A stretch of DNA of 64,000 bases. Origin: Pseudoclavibacter sp. 13-3. GTDB lineage: Bacteria > Actinomycetota > Actinomycetes > Actinomycetales > Microbacteriaceae. The translations under genes were made by a program, and so were the position numbers. This document shows, in pieces, positions 53,294 to 62,625 of this stretch. The stretch covers positions 434,001 to 498,000 of the forward strand of contig NZ_JAJOZT010000002.1 in NCBI RefSeq assembly GCF_021168475.1, read 5' to 3'. The number at the start of each line of letters is the position of its first letter. The first letter of the stretch is position 1. The notes under the pieces were generated by a model that did no database searches, had not been told where the DNA came from, and worked only from the letters and a program-made list of their open reading frames with translations.

Positions 53294-54142
53294 ATGAGCA
53301 AGGGCAAACTGCCGAAGAAGGTCTATGAGTCAGAGCTGCGTCGCCTGCAGGCCGAGCTCGTGAACCTGCAGCAGTGGGTGAAGACGACCGGAGCACGCGT
53401 GCTGATCATCTTCGAAGGGCGTGACGCCGCCGGCAAGGGGTCGGCGATCAAGCGCATCACCGAATACCTCAACCCGCGCTCTGCTCGCGTCGTGGCTCTG
53501 CCCGCCCCGAGCGAGCGCGAGCAGACCCAGTGGTACTTCCAGCGATACATCGAGCATCTGCCGGCCGCCGGCGAGATCGTGCTCTTCGATCGGTCGTGGT
53601 ACAACCGTGCCGGTGTCGAGCGGGTGATGGGGTTCTGCTCGTCTGAGGAGTACCGTCGCTTTCTGCACCAGACGCCGATCTTCGAGCGACTGCTCGTCGA
53701 AGACGGCATCCTGCTCTTCAAGTACTGGTTCTCGGTCAGCGACGTGGAGCAGGAGAAGCGCTTCCGCTCACGCCTCAACGACCCGATGCGCCGCTGGAAG
53801 CTCTCTGACATGGATCTGCAGTCGATCACTCGGTGGGAGGACTACTCTCGGGCCAAAGACGAGATGTTCGTGCACACCGATATCCCCGAGGCGCACTGGT
53901 ACACGGTCGAGAGCGAAGACAAGAAGCGCTCTCGACTGAATGTGATCCACCATCTGCTCAGCTCGATTCCGTACACGGTGCAGGAGCCGAAGCAGATCGT
54001 GATTCCCGAGCGACCTGAGCGAGCGGGGTATGAACGGCCCCCGCGCGAAGAGAACATCTATGTTCCCGACTTCGCGCAGACGCTCGTCGACCAGACCGAG
54101 AACGAGTCTGCGGGCAAGAAACACACCGGCAAAGACAAATGA
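53294..54142 (+). CDS. ppk2: Polyphosphate kinase 2 (PPK2 family)
   Basis: The 282-residue cytosolic enzyme transfers phosphate between polyphosphate and nucleotides, mostly making GTP/ATP from GDP/ADP. It has Walker A FEGRDAAGKGSAIKRI near residue 45, the lid/Arg region ALPAPSEREQTQWYFQRY, Walker B EIVLFDRSWYNRAGVERVMGF, and the PPK2 signature KYWFSVSDVEQEKRFRSR and RWKLSDMDLQSITRWEDYSRAKDEMF. Single-domain length fits PPK2. It lies upstream of rpsL, in the same direction, behind a GGGGAAG ribosome-binding site. The upstream GATACT near 53238 may be its -10. Confidence 0.95.
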   Translation: MSKGKLPKKVYESELRRLQAELVNLQQWVKTTGARVLIIFEGRDAAGKGSAIKRITEYLNPRSARVVALPAPSEREQTQWYFQRYIEHLPAAGEIVLFDRSWYNRAGVERVMGFCSSEEYRRFLHQTPIFERLLVEDGILLFKYWFSVSDVEQEKRFRSRLNDPMRRWKLSDMDLQSITRWEDYSRAKDEMFVHTDIPEAHWYTVESEDKKRSRLNVIHHLLSSIPYTVQEPKQIVIPERPERAGYERPPREENIYVPDFAQTLVDQTENESAGKKHTGKDK

Positions 54143-54149
54143 TCGACAT

Positions 54150-54198
54150 TTGACGCGCCTAGGGTGTATTGACTAAGCTCAGTCGATGGCGCATTAGT
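54150..54198 (+). promoter_or_regulatory. Overlapping str operon promoters
   Basis: TTGACG (54150-54155) with TAAGCT (54174-54179) gives 18-bp spacing; TTGACT (54169-54174) with ATTAGT (54193-54198) gives a second 18-bp pair whose -35 overlaps the first -10. Both lead to a leader of about 130-150 nt before rpsL. Confidence 0.65.
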
Positions 54199-54335
54199 GG
54201 TGTGCCAAGAGAGTTCAGATGTTCGCGCGGGTCAGCAGTGAATGCCGGACTCGCCGCATCGTGAAGATGTCGACTCGACAGAGTTTGCGCCGCAGTGCGC
54301 GTCAGACGTAGAGAGCAACGAAACAAGGAGAAGTT

Positions 54336-54710
54336 GTGCCAACAATTCAGCAGTTGGTTCGCAAGGGGCGCAAGCCGAAGGTGACCAAGACCAAGGCCCC
54401 GGCCCTGAAGTCGAACCCGCAGCAGCGCGGCGTGTGCACTCGTGTGTACACGACCACCCCGAAGAAGCCGAACTCGGCGCTGCGCAAGGTCGCACGTGTC
54501 AAGCTCAGCAACGGCATCGAGGTCACCGCGTACATTCCGGGTGAAGGCCACAACCTCCAGGAGCACTCGATGGTGCTCGTCCGCGGCGGTCGTGTGAAAG
54601 ACCTCCCCGGCGTCCGTTACAAGATCGTCCGCGGTGCGCTCGACACCCAGGCCGTCAAAGACCGTCAGCAGGCCCGTAGCCGCTACGGAGCGAAGAGAGA
54701 GAAGAAGTAA
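54336..54710 (+). CDS. rpsL: 30S ribosomal protein S12
   Basis: The 124-residue decoding-centre protein is canonical: [35 protein letters not shown], and [17 protein letters not shown]. The lysines whose mutation gives streptomycin resistance (in TPKKPNS and GRVKDLPG) are wild type. GTG 54336 has AAGGAG 5 nt upstream. The stop overlaps the rpsG start by one base (TAATG). Confidence 0.98.
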   Translation: MPTIQQLVRKGRKPKVTKTKAPALKSNPQQRGVCTRVYTTTPKKPNSALRKVARVKLSNGIEVTAYIPGEGHNLQEHSMVLVRGGRVKDLPGVRYKIVRGALDTQAVKDRQQARSRYGAKREKK

Positions 54711-55180
54711 TGCCACGTAAGGGTCCCGCTCCCAAACGTCCCGTCGTCGCCGATCCGGTGTACGGCGCTCCCGTCGTCACGCAGCTGGTCAATAAGATCC
54801 TGCTCGACGGCAAGAAGGGTCTGGCTGAGAACATCGTCTACGCAGCTCTCGAGGGCACGCGTGAGAAGAACGGCGAAGATCCGGTCGCGACGCTGAAGAA
54901 GGCGCTCGACAACGTGCGCCCCACGCTTGAGGTTCGCTCGCGCCGCGTCGGCGGCTCGACCTACCAGGTGCCGGTCGAGGTCAAGCCTCACCGCGCCAAC
55001 ACGCTGGCTCTGCGCTGGCTGGTGACCTATGCTCGCCTGCGTCGCGAGAAGACGATCACCGAGCGTCTCACCAATGAGATCCTCGATGCCTCGAACGGTC
55101 TCGGTGCCGCGGTCAAGCGCCGCGAAGACACTCACAAGATGGCCGAGTCGAACAAGGCCTTCGCGCACTACCGCTGGTGA
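54710..55180 (+). CDS. rpsG: 30S ribosomal protein S7
   Basis: The 156-residue primary 16S rRNA-binding protein has [64 protein letters not shown] and the C-terminal [20 protein letters not shown], all family-typical. Second gene of the str operon. The 101-nt gap before fusA contains the small inverted repeat GTCGGCGGCTGAGG...CCTCAGCCCTCAGCCGCCGAC near 55188-55223, which may modulate downstream expression. Confidence 0.98.
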   Translation: MPRKGPAPKRPVVADPVYGAPVVTQLVNKILLDGKKGLAENIVYAALEGTREKNGEDPVATLKKALDNVRPTLEVRSRRVGGSTYQVPVEVKPHRANTLALRWLVTYARLRREKTITERLTNEILDASNGLGAAVKRREDTHKMAESNKAFAHYRW

Positions 55181-55281
55181 CCATGGCTGTCGGCGGCTGA
55201 GGCCTCAGCCCTCAGCCGCCGACAGGTCATTGCTCTCGACAAAACACACACATAACACACACTAACGCGGAAGGAACCATC

Positions 55282-57384
55282 GTGGCGCTCGAAGTGCTCA
55301 CGGATCTCAAGAAGGTTCGCAACATCGGCATCATGGCTCACATCGATGCCGGTAAGACCACCACCACGGAACGCATCCTGTACTACACCGGTATCACCCA
55401 CAAGATCGGTGAGACCCACGATGGTGCTTCTCAGATGGACTGGATGGATCAGGAGCAGGAGCGCGGCATCACCATCACGTCTGCCGCGACGACGTGCTTC
55501 TGGCACAACGACCAGATCAACATCATCGACACTCCCGGACACGTCGACTTCACCGTCGAGGTCGAGCGTTCGCTGCGCGTGCTCGATGGCGCCGTCGCCG
55601 TCTTCGACGGCAAAGAGGGCGTCGAGCCCCAGTCAGAGACCGTGTGGCGTCAGGCCGACAAGTACGACGTGCCGCGCATCTGCTTCGTCAACAAGATGGA
55701 CAAGCTCGGCGCTGACTTCTACTACACCGTGCAGACCATCAAAGACCGCCTCGGTGCGCGTCCGCTCGTCATCCAGCTGCCCATCGGCGCTGAGAGCACC
55801 TTCGAGGGCGTCGTCGACCTGGTCGAGAACCGCGCACTCACCTGGCGCGGCGACGTCGAGCTCGGCACGCACTACGAGATCGAAGAGATCCCGGACGACC
55901 TCAAAGAGAAGGCCGCCAAGTATCGCGAAGAGCTGGTCGAGGCCGTTGCCGAGACCGACGACGCGCTGCTCGAGAAGTTCCTCGGCGGCGAGGAGCTCAC
56001 CATCCCTGAGATCAAGGCCGGCATCCGCAAGCTGACGATCTCGAGTCAGGCCTACCCGGTGCTCGCCGGCTCGGCGTTCAAGAACAAGGGTGTGCAGCCC
56101 ATGCTCGACGCGGTGGTCGACTACCTGCCGTCGCCCCTCGACGTGCCCGACATGGTCGGTTACGTTCCGGGCCACGAAGACGAGCAGATCACCCGCAAGC
56201 CTGACGCGTCGGAACCGTTCGCAGCACTGGCGTTCAAAGTGGTGGCGCACCCGTTCTACGGTCGCCTCACCTACATCCGCGTGTACTCGGGTCATGCCAA
56301 GTCGGGCGAGCAGGTGCTCAACTCGACCAAGGGTCGCAAGGAGCGCATCGGCAAGCTCTTCCAGATGCACGCCAACAAAGAGAACCCGGTCGAAGAGATC
56401 ACCGCCGGTCACATCTACGCGGCCATCGGTCTGAAAGACACCACGACCGGTGACACGCTGAGCGACCTCCACAACCCGGTCGTCCTCGAGTCGATGACCT
56501 TCCCCGACCCGGTCATCTTCGTGGCCATCGAGCCCAAGACCAAGGCCGACCAGGAGAAGCTCGGCATCGCGATTCAGAAGCTCGCCGAAGAAGACCCGAC
56601 CTTCAAGGTCAGCCTCAACCCCGAGACCGGTCAGACAGAGATCGGCGGCATGGGCGAGCTGCACCTCGACATTCTGGTCGATCGCATGAAGCGCGAGTTC
56701 AAGGTCGAGGCGAACGTGGGCAAGCCCCAGGTCGCCTACCGCGAGACGATTCGCAAGACTGTCGAGAAGTACGACTACACCCACAAGAAGCAGACCGGCG
56801 GTTCGGGCCAGTTCGCCAAGGTGCAGATCAAACTCGAGCCCATGGAGGTCGAGGGCGACAACACGTACGAGTTCGTGAACGCCGTCACCGGTGGTCGCGT
56901 GCCTCGCGAGTACATCCCGTCCGTCGACGCGGGCATCCAGGATGCCATGGCGTCGGGCATCATCGCCGGTTACCCGGTGGTCGGTGTCAAGGCCTCGCTG
57001 CTCGACGGCCAGTACCACGACGTCGACTCATCTGAGATGGCGTTCAAGATCGCTGGTTCGATGGCGTTCCGCGAGGCGGCGAAGCTGGCCAAGCCGGTTC
57101 TGCTCGAGCCCGTCATGGCCGTCGAGGTGCGTACTCCTGAGGAGTACATGGGCGACGTCATCGGCGACCTGAACTCGCGTCGTGGTCAGATCCAGTCGAT
57201 GGAAGACGCCACCGGCGTCAAGGTCATCAAGGCGAATGTTCCGCTCTCTGAGATGTTCGGCTACGTCGGCGACCTGCGGTCGAAGACCCAGGGTCGCGCG
57301 ATGTACTCGATGCAGTTCGAGACGTATGCTGAGGTGCCTCGCGCCGTGGCAGACGAGATCGTCCAGAAGTCGAAGGGCGAATAA
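55282..57384 (+). CDS. fusA: Translation elongation factor G
   Basis: The 700-residue translocase GTPase has G1 [15 protein letters not shown], the switch region [12 protein letters not shown]3 [18 protein letters not shown]4 NKMDKLGAD, and domains II-V up to the C-terminal [32 protein letters not shown] 55282 has GGAAGGAA upstream. Size and domain order match EF-G; this is the main copy because it lies in the str operon. The usual fusidic-acid sites look unremarkable. Confidence 0.98.
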   Translation: MALEVLTDLKKVRNIGIMAHIDAGKTTTTERILYYTGITHKIGETHDGASQMDWMDQEQERGITITSAATTCFWHNDQINIIDTPGHVDFTVEVERSLRVLDGAVAVFDGKEGVEPQSETVWRQADKYDVPRICFVNKMDKLGADFYYTVQTIKDRLGARPLVIQLPIGAESTFEGVVDLVENRALTWRGDVELGTHYEIEEIPDDLKEKAAKYREELVEAVAETDDALLEKFLGGEELTIPEIKAGIRKLTISSQAYPVLAGSAFKNKGVQPMLDAVVDYLPSPLDVPDMVGYVPGHEDEQITRKPDASEPFAALAFKVVAHPFYGRLTYIRVYSGHAKSGEQVLNSTKGRKERIGKLFQMHANKENPVEEITAGHIYAAIGLKDTTTGDTLSDLHNPVVLESMTFPDPVIFVAIEPKTKADQEKLGIAIQKLAEEDPTFKVSLNPETGQTEIGGMGELHLDILVDRMKREFKVEANVGKPQVAYRETIRKTVEKYDYTHKKQTGGSGQFAKVQIKLEPMEVEGDNTYEFVNAVTGGRVPREYIPSVDAGIQDAMASGIIAGYPVVGVKASLLDGQYHDVDSSEMAFKIAGSMAFREAAKLAKPVLLEPVMAVEVRTPEEYMGDVIGDLNSRRGQIQSMEDATGVKVIKANVPLSEMFGYVGDLRSKTQGRAMYSMQFETYAEVPRAVADEIVQKSKGE

Positions 57385-57399
57385 AGCTTGGGGTCTGGG

Positions 57400-57441
57400 G
57401 GCACGGTGCTGGTTACAGCACCGTGCCGTAGGCTGTAAGAT
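57400..57441 (+). terminator. fusA-tuf hairpin overlapping the tuf promoter
   Basis: A perfect 12-bp inverted repeat (57400-57411 with 57416-57427) with loop GTTA lies 15 nt after fusA. TTACAG (57413-57418), spanning the loop and the start of the right arm, is 17 bp from TAAGAT (57436-57441), so it can act as the -35 of a tuf-specific promoter. Confidence 0.65.
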
Positions 57442-57531
57442 AGGTAAGTACGCAAGAATCAAATCGTAGGTAACTCTCCGAGACAGAATCGGGTTGAGCC
57501 AACTACATGAGAGTCCTGAGGAGGACCCACA

Positions 57532-58722
57532 GTGGCGAAGGCAAAGTTCGAACGGACAAAGCCCCACGTCAACATTGGCACGCTTGGTCACGTCGACCAT
57601 GGTAAGACCACGTTGACGGCGGCGATCACCAAGGTGCTGCACGATAAGTACCCCGATCTCAACCCGTTCACCCCATTCGATCAGATCGACAACGCTCCTG
57701 AAGAGCGCCAGCGCGGCATCACGATCAACATCTCGCACGTCGAGTACCAGACTGAGAAGCGTCACTACGCACACGTTGACGCCCCCGGCCACGCTGACTA
57801 CATCAAGAACATGATCACCGGTGCTGCTCAGATGGACGGCGCGATCCTCGTGGTCGCCGCCACCGACGGCCCCATGCCCCAGACTCGCGAGCACGTGCTG
57901 CTCGCTCGCCAGGTGGGCGTGCCGTCGATCCTGGTCGCTCTGAACAAGACCGATATGGTCGACGACGAAGAGATCCTCGAGCTCGTTGAAGAAGAGGTCC
58001 GCGACCTCCTCGAGAGCCAGGACTACGATCGTGACGCTCCCGTCGTGCGCGTCTCGGCGCTGAAGGCGCTCGAGGGCGACGAGAAGTGGGCTGCCACTGT
58101 GGCCGACCTCATGGACAAAGTTGACGAGTACATCCCGGATCCGGTGCGCGACACCGAGAAGCCGTTCCTGATGCCGATCGAGGACGTCTTCACGATCACC
58201 GGTCGTGGCACCGTCGTCACCGGCCGTGTTGAGCGTGGCATCATCCACATCAACGAGGACGTCGAGATCGTCGGCATCCAGGAGGTCACTCAGAAGACCA
58301 CCGTCACCGGCATCGAGATGTTCCGCAAGCTGCTCGACGAGGGTCGTGCAGGTGAGAACGTCGGTCTGCTGCTCCGCGGCACCAAGCGCGAGGACGTCGA
58401 GCGCGGCCAGGTTGTGGCCAAGCCCGGCTCGGTCACCCCGCACAAGGAGTTCTCGGGCAGCGCCTACATCCTGACCAAGGATGAGGGCGGCCGTCACAAC
58501 CCGTTCTACTCGAACTACCGTCCGCAGTTCTACTTCCGCACCACCGACGTCACCGGCGTCATCACGCTGCCTGAGGGCACCGAGATGGTCATGCCCGGTG
58601 ACACCACCGACATGCAGGTCGATCTGATCCAGCCTGTTGCCATGGAAGAGGGCCTGCGCTTCGCCATCCGTGAGGGTGGACGCACCGTTGGCGCCGGCAC
58701 GGTGACCAAGATCATCAAGTAG
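57532..58722 (+). CDS. tuf: Translation elongation factor Tu
   Basis: The 396-residue GTPase delivers aminoacyl-tRNA to the ribosome. It has G1 [14 protein letters not shown], the switch [15 protein letters not shown]3 [37 protein letters not shown]4 NKTDMVDD, and the beta-barrel domains to the C-terminal [21 protein letters not shown] 57532 follows GAGGAGG. Codon bias is extreme, as expected. It has its own promoter (see 57413-57441) plus read-through from fusA, and a terminator 19 nt after its stop. Confidence 0.98.
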   Translation: MAKAKFERTKPHVNIGTLGHVDHGKTTLTAAITKVLHDKYPDLNPFTPFDQIDNAPEERQRGITINISHVEYQTEKRHYAHVDAPGHADYIKNMITGAAQMDGAILVVAATDGPMPQTREHVLLARQVGVPSILVALNKTDMVDDEEILELVEEEVRDLLESQDYDRDAPVVRVSALKALEGDEKWAATVADLMDKVDEYIPDPVRDTEKPFLMPIEDVFTITGRGTVVTGRVERGIIHINEDVEIVGIQEVTQKTTVTGIEMFRKLLDEGRAGENVGLLLRGTKREDVERGQVVAKPGSVTPHKEFSGSAYILTKDEGGRHNPFYSNYRPQFYFRTTDVTGVITLPEGTEMVMPGDTTDMQVDLIQPVAMEEGLRFAIREGGRTVGAGTVTKIIK

Positions 58723-58740
58723 TCTTCGCAGACCGCTTGC

Positions 58741-58774
58741 CAGAAAGACCCCGGAGAGATCCGGGGTCTTTCTG
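58741..58774 (+). terminator. tuf terminator
   Basis: A perfect 15-bp inverted repeat (58741-58755 with 58760-58774) has loop GAGA and a T-rich right arm. It closes the str operon. Confidence 0.92.
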
Positions 58775-58850
58775 CGTCTTCGCACGAATCTGTAGAGTTG
58801 TCTGCAGTGGGCCGTTACTGGTGAGGCCCAGAATGAGAAAGGGGTCTGCA

Positions 58851-59087
58851 ATGGGACTTGAAGATCTGGTCAACAAGGCGAAGAGCGCGGCCGAGAACGC
58901 CGCAGGTCAGGCCGGCGGGCTGGCCGAGCAGGCCAGGCAGGCGCTGCAGAGTGACAAGGCCGAAGAGATCTCGGACTCCGTGCTCGACAAGGCCGCCGAT
59001 CTTGCGAACAAGGTCACCGGTGACAAGTTCTCGGATCAGGTGCAGCAGGCACGCGACGCGGCAGACAAAGCTATCGGCAACGAGTGA
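58851..59087 (+). CDS. MT0933-like (Rv0909-type) small helical protein
   Basis: The 78-residue protein is almost wholly amphipathic helix: GLEDLVNKAKSAAENAAGQ, then DKAEEISDSVLDKAADLANKVTGDKFSDQVQQARDAADKAIGNE. This matches the MT0933-like family of Actinobacteria, annotated as antitoxins because Rv0909 pairs with toxin Rv0910. No toxin gene is adjacent here, so the antitoxin role may not apply. It could be a stress-related Lea/CsbD-like helix protein. GAGAAAGGGG precedes the ATG and TAGAGT near 58793 is a likely -10. It is monocistronic and ends in a very strong terminator. Confidence 0.75.
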   Translation: MGLEDLVNKAKSAAENAAGQAGGLAEQARQALQSDKAEEISDSVLDKAADLANKVTGDKFSDQVQQARDAADKAIGNE

Positions 59088-59162
59088 TCTGCCGACGCTG
59101 AACGTCGGTCAGGCCTGACCGACCTCTCTGCAGAGGTACAGGCACGCGTCATCCCAATGGCA

Positions 59163-59215
59163 CAGACGCAGGAGGCGGGAGCCCGAGTCGATCGGGCTCC
59201 CGCCTCCTGCGTCTG
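59163..59215. terminator. Very strong bidirectional terminator
   Basis: A perfect 24-bp inverted repeat (59163-59186 with 59192-59215) has a 5-nt loop GTCGA. It separates the MT0933-like gene from the convergent alcohol dehydrogenase gene. Confidence 0.93.
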
Positions 59216-59278
59216 CTGCACTCTTCACGCGGTGGGCGCACTTGCGGCCCAGTCTCGGCGTGAGCGTCGCTCGGTGCC

Positions 59279-60325
59279 TCAGGCGAGCTGTGCGCGGGCA
59301 TCCTTGATGTTGAGCACGACGCGGCCGGTGATCTTTCCCGTGCGCATCTCGTCGAACACGTCATTGATCTCGCTGAGCGGCCGCTCGGTCGCGATCGTGT
59401 GCACCTTGTCTCGGGCGGCGAAGTCAAGAGCGTTGGCCAGATCGAGACGGGTTCCGACGATCGAACCGCGCAGCGTGATGCCGCGCAGCACAGTGTCGAA
59501 GATGTTGACCGGGAAGTCGCCGACGGGCAGACCGTTGATCGCGACGGTGCCACCGCGACCGACGATGTGCATCGCCTGCTCGAATGCGATGTTGCTCGGC
59601 GCAGTGACGAGCACGCCCTCAGTGCCACCGAGCTCGTTCTGCAGCACCTCGACTGGGTCCTGCTCACGAGCATTGACCGTGATCGAGGCGCCGAGGTCTT
59701 TCGCCAGCTTGAGCTTCTCATCGGCGACGTCGACTGCAGCGACGTTGAATCCCATCGCGACTGCGTACTGCACGGCGAGGTGCCCCAGCCCGCCGATGCC
59801 GCTGATCGTCACCCAGTCACCCGCTTTGGCGTCCGTCGACTTCAGGCCGCGATAGACGGTCACGCCGGCGCAGAGAATCGGCGCGATCTCGATCGGATCG
59901 ACCCCGTCTGGGATCTTGCCGACATAGCGCGAGTCGACCACCATGTACTCGGCGAAGCTGCCGGGAACCGCATAGCCGCCGTTGACGACCTTGGGGCACA
60001 GGTTCTCGTCGCCGGCCAGGCAGTACCTGCACTCGCCGCAGGCGCTCCAGAGCCATGCGTTGCCCACGCGGTCGCCGACTTTGACGTTCGTGACGTCGGG
60101 GCCCACCGAGACGACTGTGCCGTGGCCCTCGTGGCCGGGAATGAGCGGGAGGTTTGGCTTGACCGGCCAGTCGCCTTCGACGGCGTGCAGGTCGGTGTGG
60201 CAGACGCCCGTGTAGTCGACTTTGACCAGGGCCTGGTACTGACCGGGTTCGGGAATCGGCACCTCTTCGATGCTGAGACGGTCTCCGAAGTTGTGTTGAA
60301 CGGCAGCGAGCATGGTGTCGGACAT
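59279..60325 (-). CDS. adhP: Zinc-dependent alcohol dehydrogenase (AdhP/propanol-preferring type)
   Basis: The 348-residue MDR enzyme oxidises primary alcohols with NAD. Catalytic zinc ligands lie in GVCHTDLHAVEGDWP (Cys, with the following His region) and GHEGHG; the structural zinc lobe is CGECRYCLAGDENLC. The NAD-binding motif is ISGIGGLGHLAVQYA. The bound segment YTGVCHTD and VVNGGYAVPGSFAEY match AdhP/ADH1 of Gram-positives. ATG 60325 has AAGGAG at 7-nt spacing. It is divergent from cpfC. Its product would handle ethanol or short alcohols; a link to heme synthesis is not implied. Confidence 0.92.
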   Translation of the reverse strand: MSDTMLAAVQHNFGDRLSIEEVPIPEPGQYQALVKVDYTGVCHTDLHAVEGDWPVKPNLPLIPGHEGHGTVVSVGPDVTNVKVGDRVGNAWLWSACGECRYCLAGDENLCPKVVNGGYAVPGSFAEYMVVDSRYVGKIPDGVDPIEIAPILCAGVTVYRGLKSTDAKAGDWVTISGIGGLGHLAVQYAVAMGFNVAAVDVADEKLKLAKDLGASITVNAREQDPVEVLQNELGGTEGVLVTAPSNIAFEQAMHIVGRGGTVAINGLPVGDFPVNIFDTVLRGITLRGSIVGTRLDLANALDFAARDKVHTIATERPLSEINDVFDEMRTGKITGRVVLNIKDARAQLA

Positions 60326-60461
60326 GTGTGGCTCCTTCGTCTGTGGGTGTCGTCGCCCCGCGGGAGGCGTCGCTCTCTCGTGGTGAACCACAAGATTCGG
60401 CCAGCCTATGAACGGCCTCGCTGATGTGGCAAGCGAAACGTCTGATGATATTCTTTGGCTT

Positions 60462-61604
60462 GTGACCGTCCAGAATCCCTCAACTTCAGATACGCTCGAA
60501 CAGAGCGCGCTCAGCCCGTACGATGCCATTCTGCTGCTCTCGTACGGCGGCCCCAACAAACAGGAGGACGTCCTCCCGTTTCTGCGCGACGTGGTCTCTG
60601 GCAAGAACATCCCAGACGCACGACTCGAAGTCGTCGGCGAGCACTACCGCCTGTTCGGCGGGCGCAGCCCGATCAACGGCGAGAACCTCAGACTGATCGC
60701 CGACCTGCGCGCCGCACTCGACCGCCGAGCCGTCGACACTCCGATCCTCTTCGGCAACCGTCACTGGAACCCCTACACGGTCGACACGCTGCGCACTGCC
60801 ATCGCCTACGGCGCCCGTCGCATCCTGGTGATCATCACCGCGGCATACATCTCGTACTCGGGCTCGCGCCAGTACCGTGAGCACCTCGCCGAGACGCTCA
60901 CCGCGCTCGAGGCCGAGACGGGCGTACGACTCGACGTCGACATCCTGCGTGCGTTCTACAACGATCAGGCGTTCATCGAAGCCAACGTCAACGCCGTGCG
61001 TGAGGCCGCGAGCGAGCTGCCTGCAGGCCAGCCGCTGCACATCGCGTATGTGACACACAGCATCCCAGAGACGATGAACGAGGCCAGCGGCGCCACCGGG
61101 CCGACCTATCTCGAGCAGCACCAGCTGGTCGCCGCGGAGGTCACCCGAGCCGTCGAAGGCGAGCTGGGCGACCGTCTGCTCGGCACCTCGCTGTCGTTCT
61201 GCTCGCGCTCGGGCAGCCCGCACCAGCCATGGCTCGCCCCTGATATCAACGACCGTCTCGACGAACTCAAGGCGCAGGGCGTGCGCAACGTCGTCATCGC
61301 GCCCATCGGGTTCATCGCCGATCACATGGAGGTCGTCTTCGACCTTGACACCGAGGCCTCGGCGCATGCCGACGAGATCGGCCTCGAGGTGCGTCGCGCG
61401 ACGACGGCCGGCCATCGCCCCGAGTTCGTCGAGGGCCTCGCCGAGCTGGTGCTCGAGCGGGCCGCGCTCGAACGCGGCGAAGGCAGCCGACGTCCTGTGA
61501 TCGGTCTGCACCCCGTGGCGCCGGATGTCGCGCCCCCGAACAGCTGCCGCCAGCGTGCCGGTGTGGTCACCGGGCTGCCCGTGGTCGCAGGCGTCGAAGA
61601 CTGA
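60462..61604 (+). CDS. cpfC: Coproporphyrin ferrochelatase
   Basis: The 380-residue enzyme inserts Fe(II) into coproporphyrin III in the Gram-positive heme route. Landmarks are YDAILLLSYGGPNKQEDVLPFLRDV, the LFGGRSPING and LFGNRHWNPYTVDTL segments, a catalytic His in YVTHSIPETMNEASG, and SLSFCSRSGSPHQPWLAPDINDRL. The C-terminal Cys residues could bind a [2Fe-2S] cluster as in other actinobacterial members. GTG 60462 is chosen since TATTCT (60449-60454) ends 7 nt before it with a GTGGCA -35-like element 17 bp upstream; the upstream in-frame ATG at 60408 is less likely. chdC follows after 134 nt. Confidence 0.93.
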   Translation: MTVQNPSTSDTLEQSALSPYDAILLLSYGGPNKQEDVLPFLRDVVSGKNIPDARLEVVGEHYRLFGGRSPINGENLRLIADLRAALDRRAVDTPILFGNRHWNPYTVDTLRTAIAYGARRILVIITAAYISYSGSRQYREHLAETLTALEAETGVRLDVDILRAFYNDQAFIEANVNAVREAASELPAGQPLHIAYVTHSIPETMNEASGATGPTYLEQHQLVAAEVTRAVEGELGDRLLGTSLSFCSRSGSPHQPWLAPDINDRLDELKAQGVRNVVIAPIGFIADHMEVVFDLDTEASAHADEIGLEVRRATTAGHRPEFVEGLAELVLERAALERGEGSRRPVIGLHPVAPDVAPPNSCRQRAGVVTGLPVVAGVED

Positions 61605-61738
61605 CACGACCTGACTGCAGGCCGCCCGCGCATGCTCGACGACCTGGCGCATCCGGCGCACCCGGTGGTCGGCACGACGACCGATCGCACATAGAGCACA
61701 CACCCACGAGGCACAGAGCGAAAGAGGCACTGAGAACG

Positions 61739-62521
61739 ATGACTGCAGACAATGCGAACTCCAGCACGACGAACGACGTCACGCCCAAGGTGGAGCGCCC
61801 GAACGTGGCGAAGCCCGAGAGCTTCGCGCAGAAGGCCGAGCGCATCAACTCGACCGTGACCTACACGCAGTGGGCGGTGTTCACCGTCGACGAGCCGTTC
61901 TCTGAGGATGCTGCGGAGCGTGCGGTCGCGGCTCGTGAGACGGTGGCCGCTCTCGAAGAGATCGAGGGACTGACCGTTCGCGGATTCTACGACGTCGCCG
62001 GATACCGTGCAGAGGCCGACCTCATGTGCTGGTGGTATGCAGAGAGCCCCGAGACGGTGCAGCTCGCCTACCATCGCTTTCTCACCACTCCGCTGGGGCA
62101 GCACCTGTCGCCGTGCTGGTCGAACGTGGCGGTGCACCGTCAGGCGGAGTTCAACCCGCGGCACATTCCGGCGTTCCTGGCGGGGGAGCAGCCCCGCGAC
62201 TACCTCTGCGTGTACCCGTTCGTGCGTTCGTACGAGTGGTACCTTCTGCCCGACGAGGAGCGTTCGACGATTCTGCGCGAGCACGGACAGTACGCGGTCG
62301 AGTACCCCGACGTGCGTGCGAACACCATCGCTTCGTTCGGGCTCGGCGACTACGAGTGGATTCTGGCGTTCGAGGCAGATGAGCTGCACCGCATCGTCGA
62401 TCTGATGCGTCACATGCGCGGCACGAAGGCCCGCCTGCACGTGCGCGAAGAGACCCCGTTCTTCACGGGGCCCCGTGTCGAGCTCGAACAGTGGGCGGGG
62501 CTGGTGGCCACGGGTCGCTGA
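61739..62521 (+). CDS. chdC: Coproheme decarboxylase (hydrogen-peroxide-dependent heme synthase)
   Basis: ChdC (formerly HemQ) converts coproheme to heme b by two peroxide-driven decarboxylations. The 260-residue chlorite dismutase-like protein has TVTYTQWAVFTV, IEGLTVRGFYDVAGYRAEADLMCWWYAESPE, FVRSYEWYLLP, and the catalytic-side region HGQYAVEYPDVRANTIASFGLGDYEWILAFEADELHRIVDLMRHMR. It begins with a 30-residue variable tail. It follows cpfC, the enzyme before it in the pathway; the 134-nt gap has no terminator, so co-transcription is likely. Confidence 0.95.
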   Translation: MTADNANSSTTNDVTPKVERPNVAKPESFAQKAERINSTVTYTQWAVFTVDEPFSEDAAERAVAARETVAALEEIEGLTVRGFYDVAGYRAEADLMCWWYAESPETVQLAYHRFLTTPLGQHLSPCWSNVAVHRQAEFNPRHIPAFLAGEQPRDYLCVYPFVRSYEWYLLPDEERSTILREHGQYAVEYPDVRANTIASFGLGDYEWILAFEADELHRIVDLMRHMRGTKARLHVREETPFFTGPRVELEQWAGLVATGR

Positions 62522-62606
62522 GGGCGACACGCCTGCGCGCTGGAGCGATGGGCGAAGCGGGGAGCTTCGCTGCGACGCCAGCGGGCGCCCTCCAGGGGGA
62601 CCATCA

Positions 62607-62625
62607 CCCGGGCGACACGCCCGGG
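62607..62625 (+). terminator. chdC terminator
   Basis: CCCGGGCG-ACA-CGCCCGGG is a perfect 8-bp stem followed by TTGCTT, 85 nt after the chdC stop. Confidence 0.75.

Noticed and set aside
54456-54610. Streptomycin-resistance changes in rpsL
   Set aside because: Both key lysines (TPKKPNS and GRVKDLPG) are wild type.
58851-59280. Toxin-antitoxin module at the MT0933-like gene
   Set aside because: The next gene is an alcohol dehydrogenase on the other strand beyond a strong terminator; no toxin frame was found on either side.
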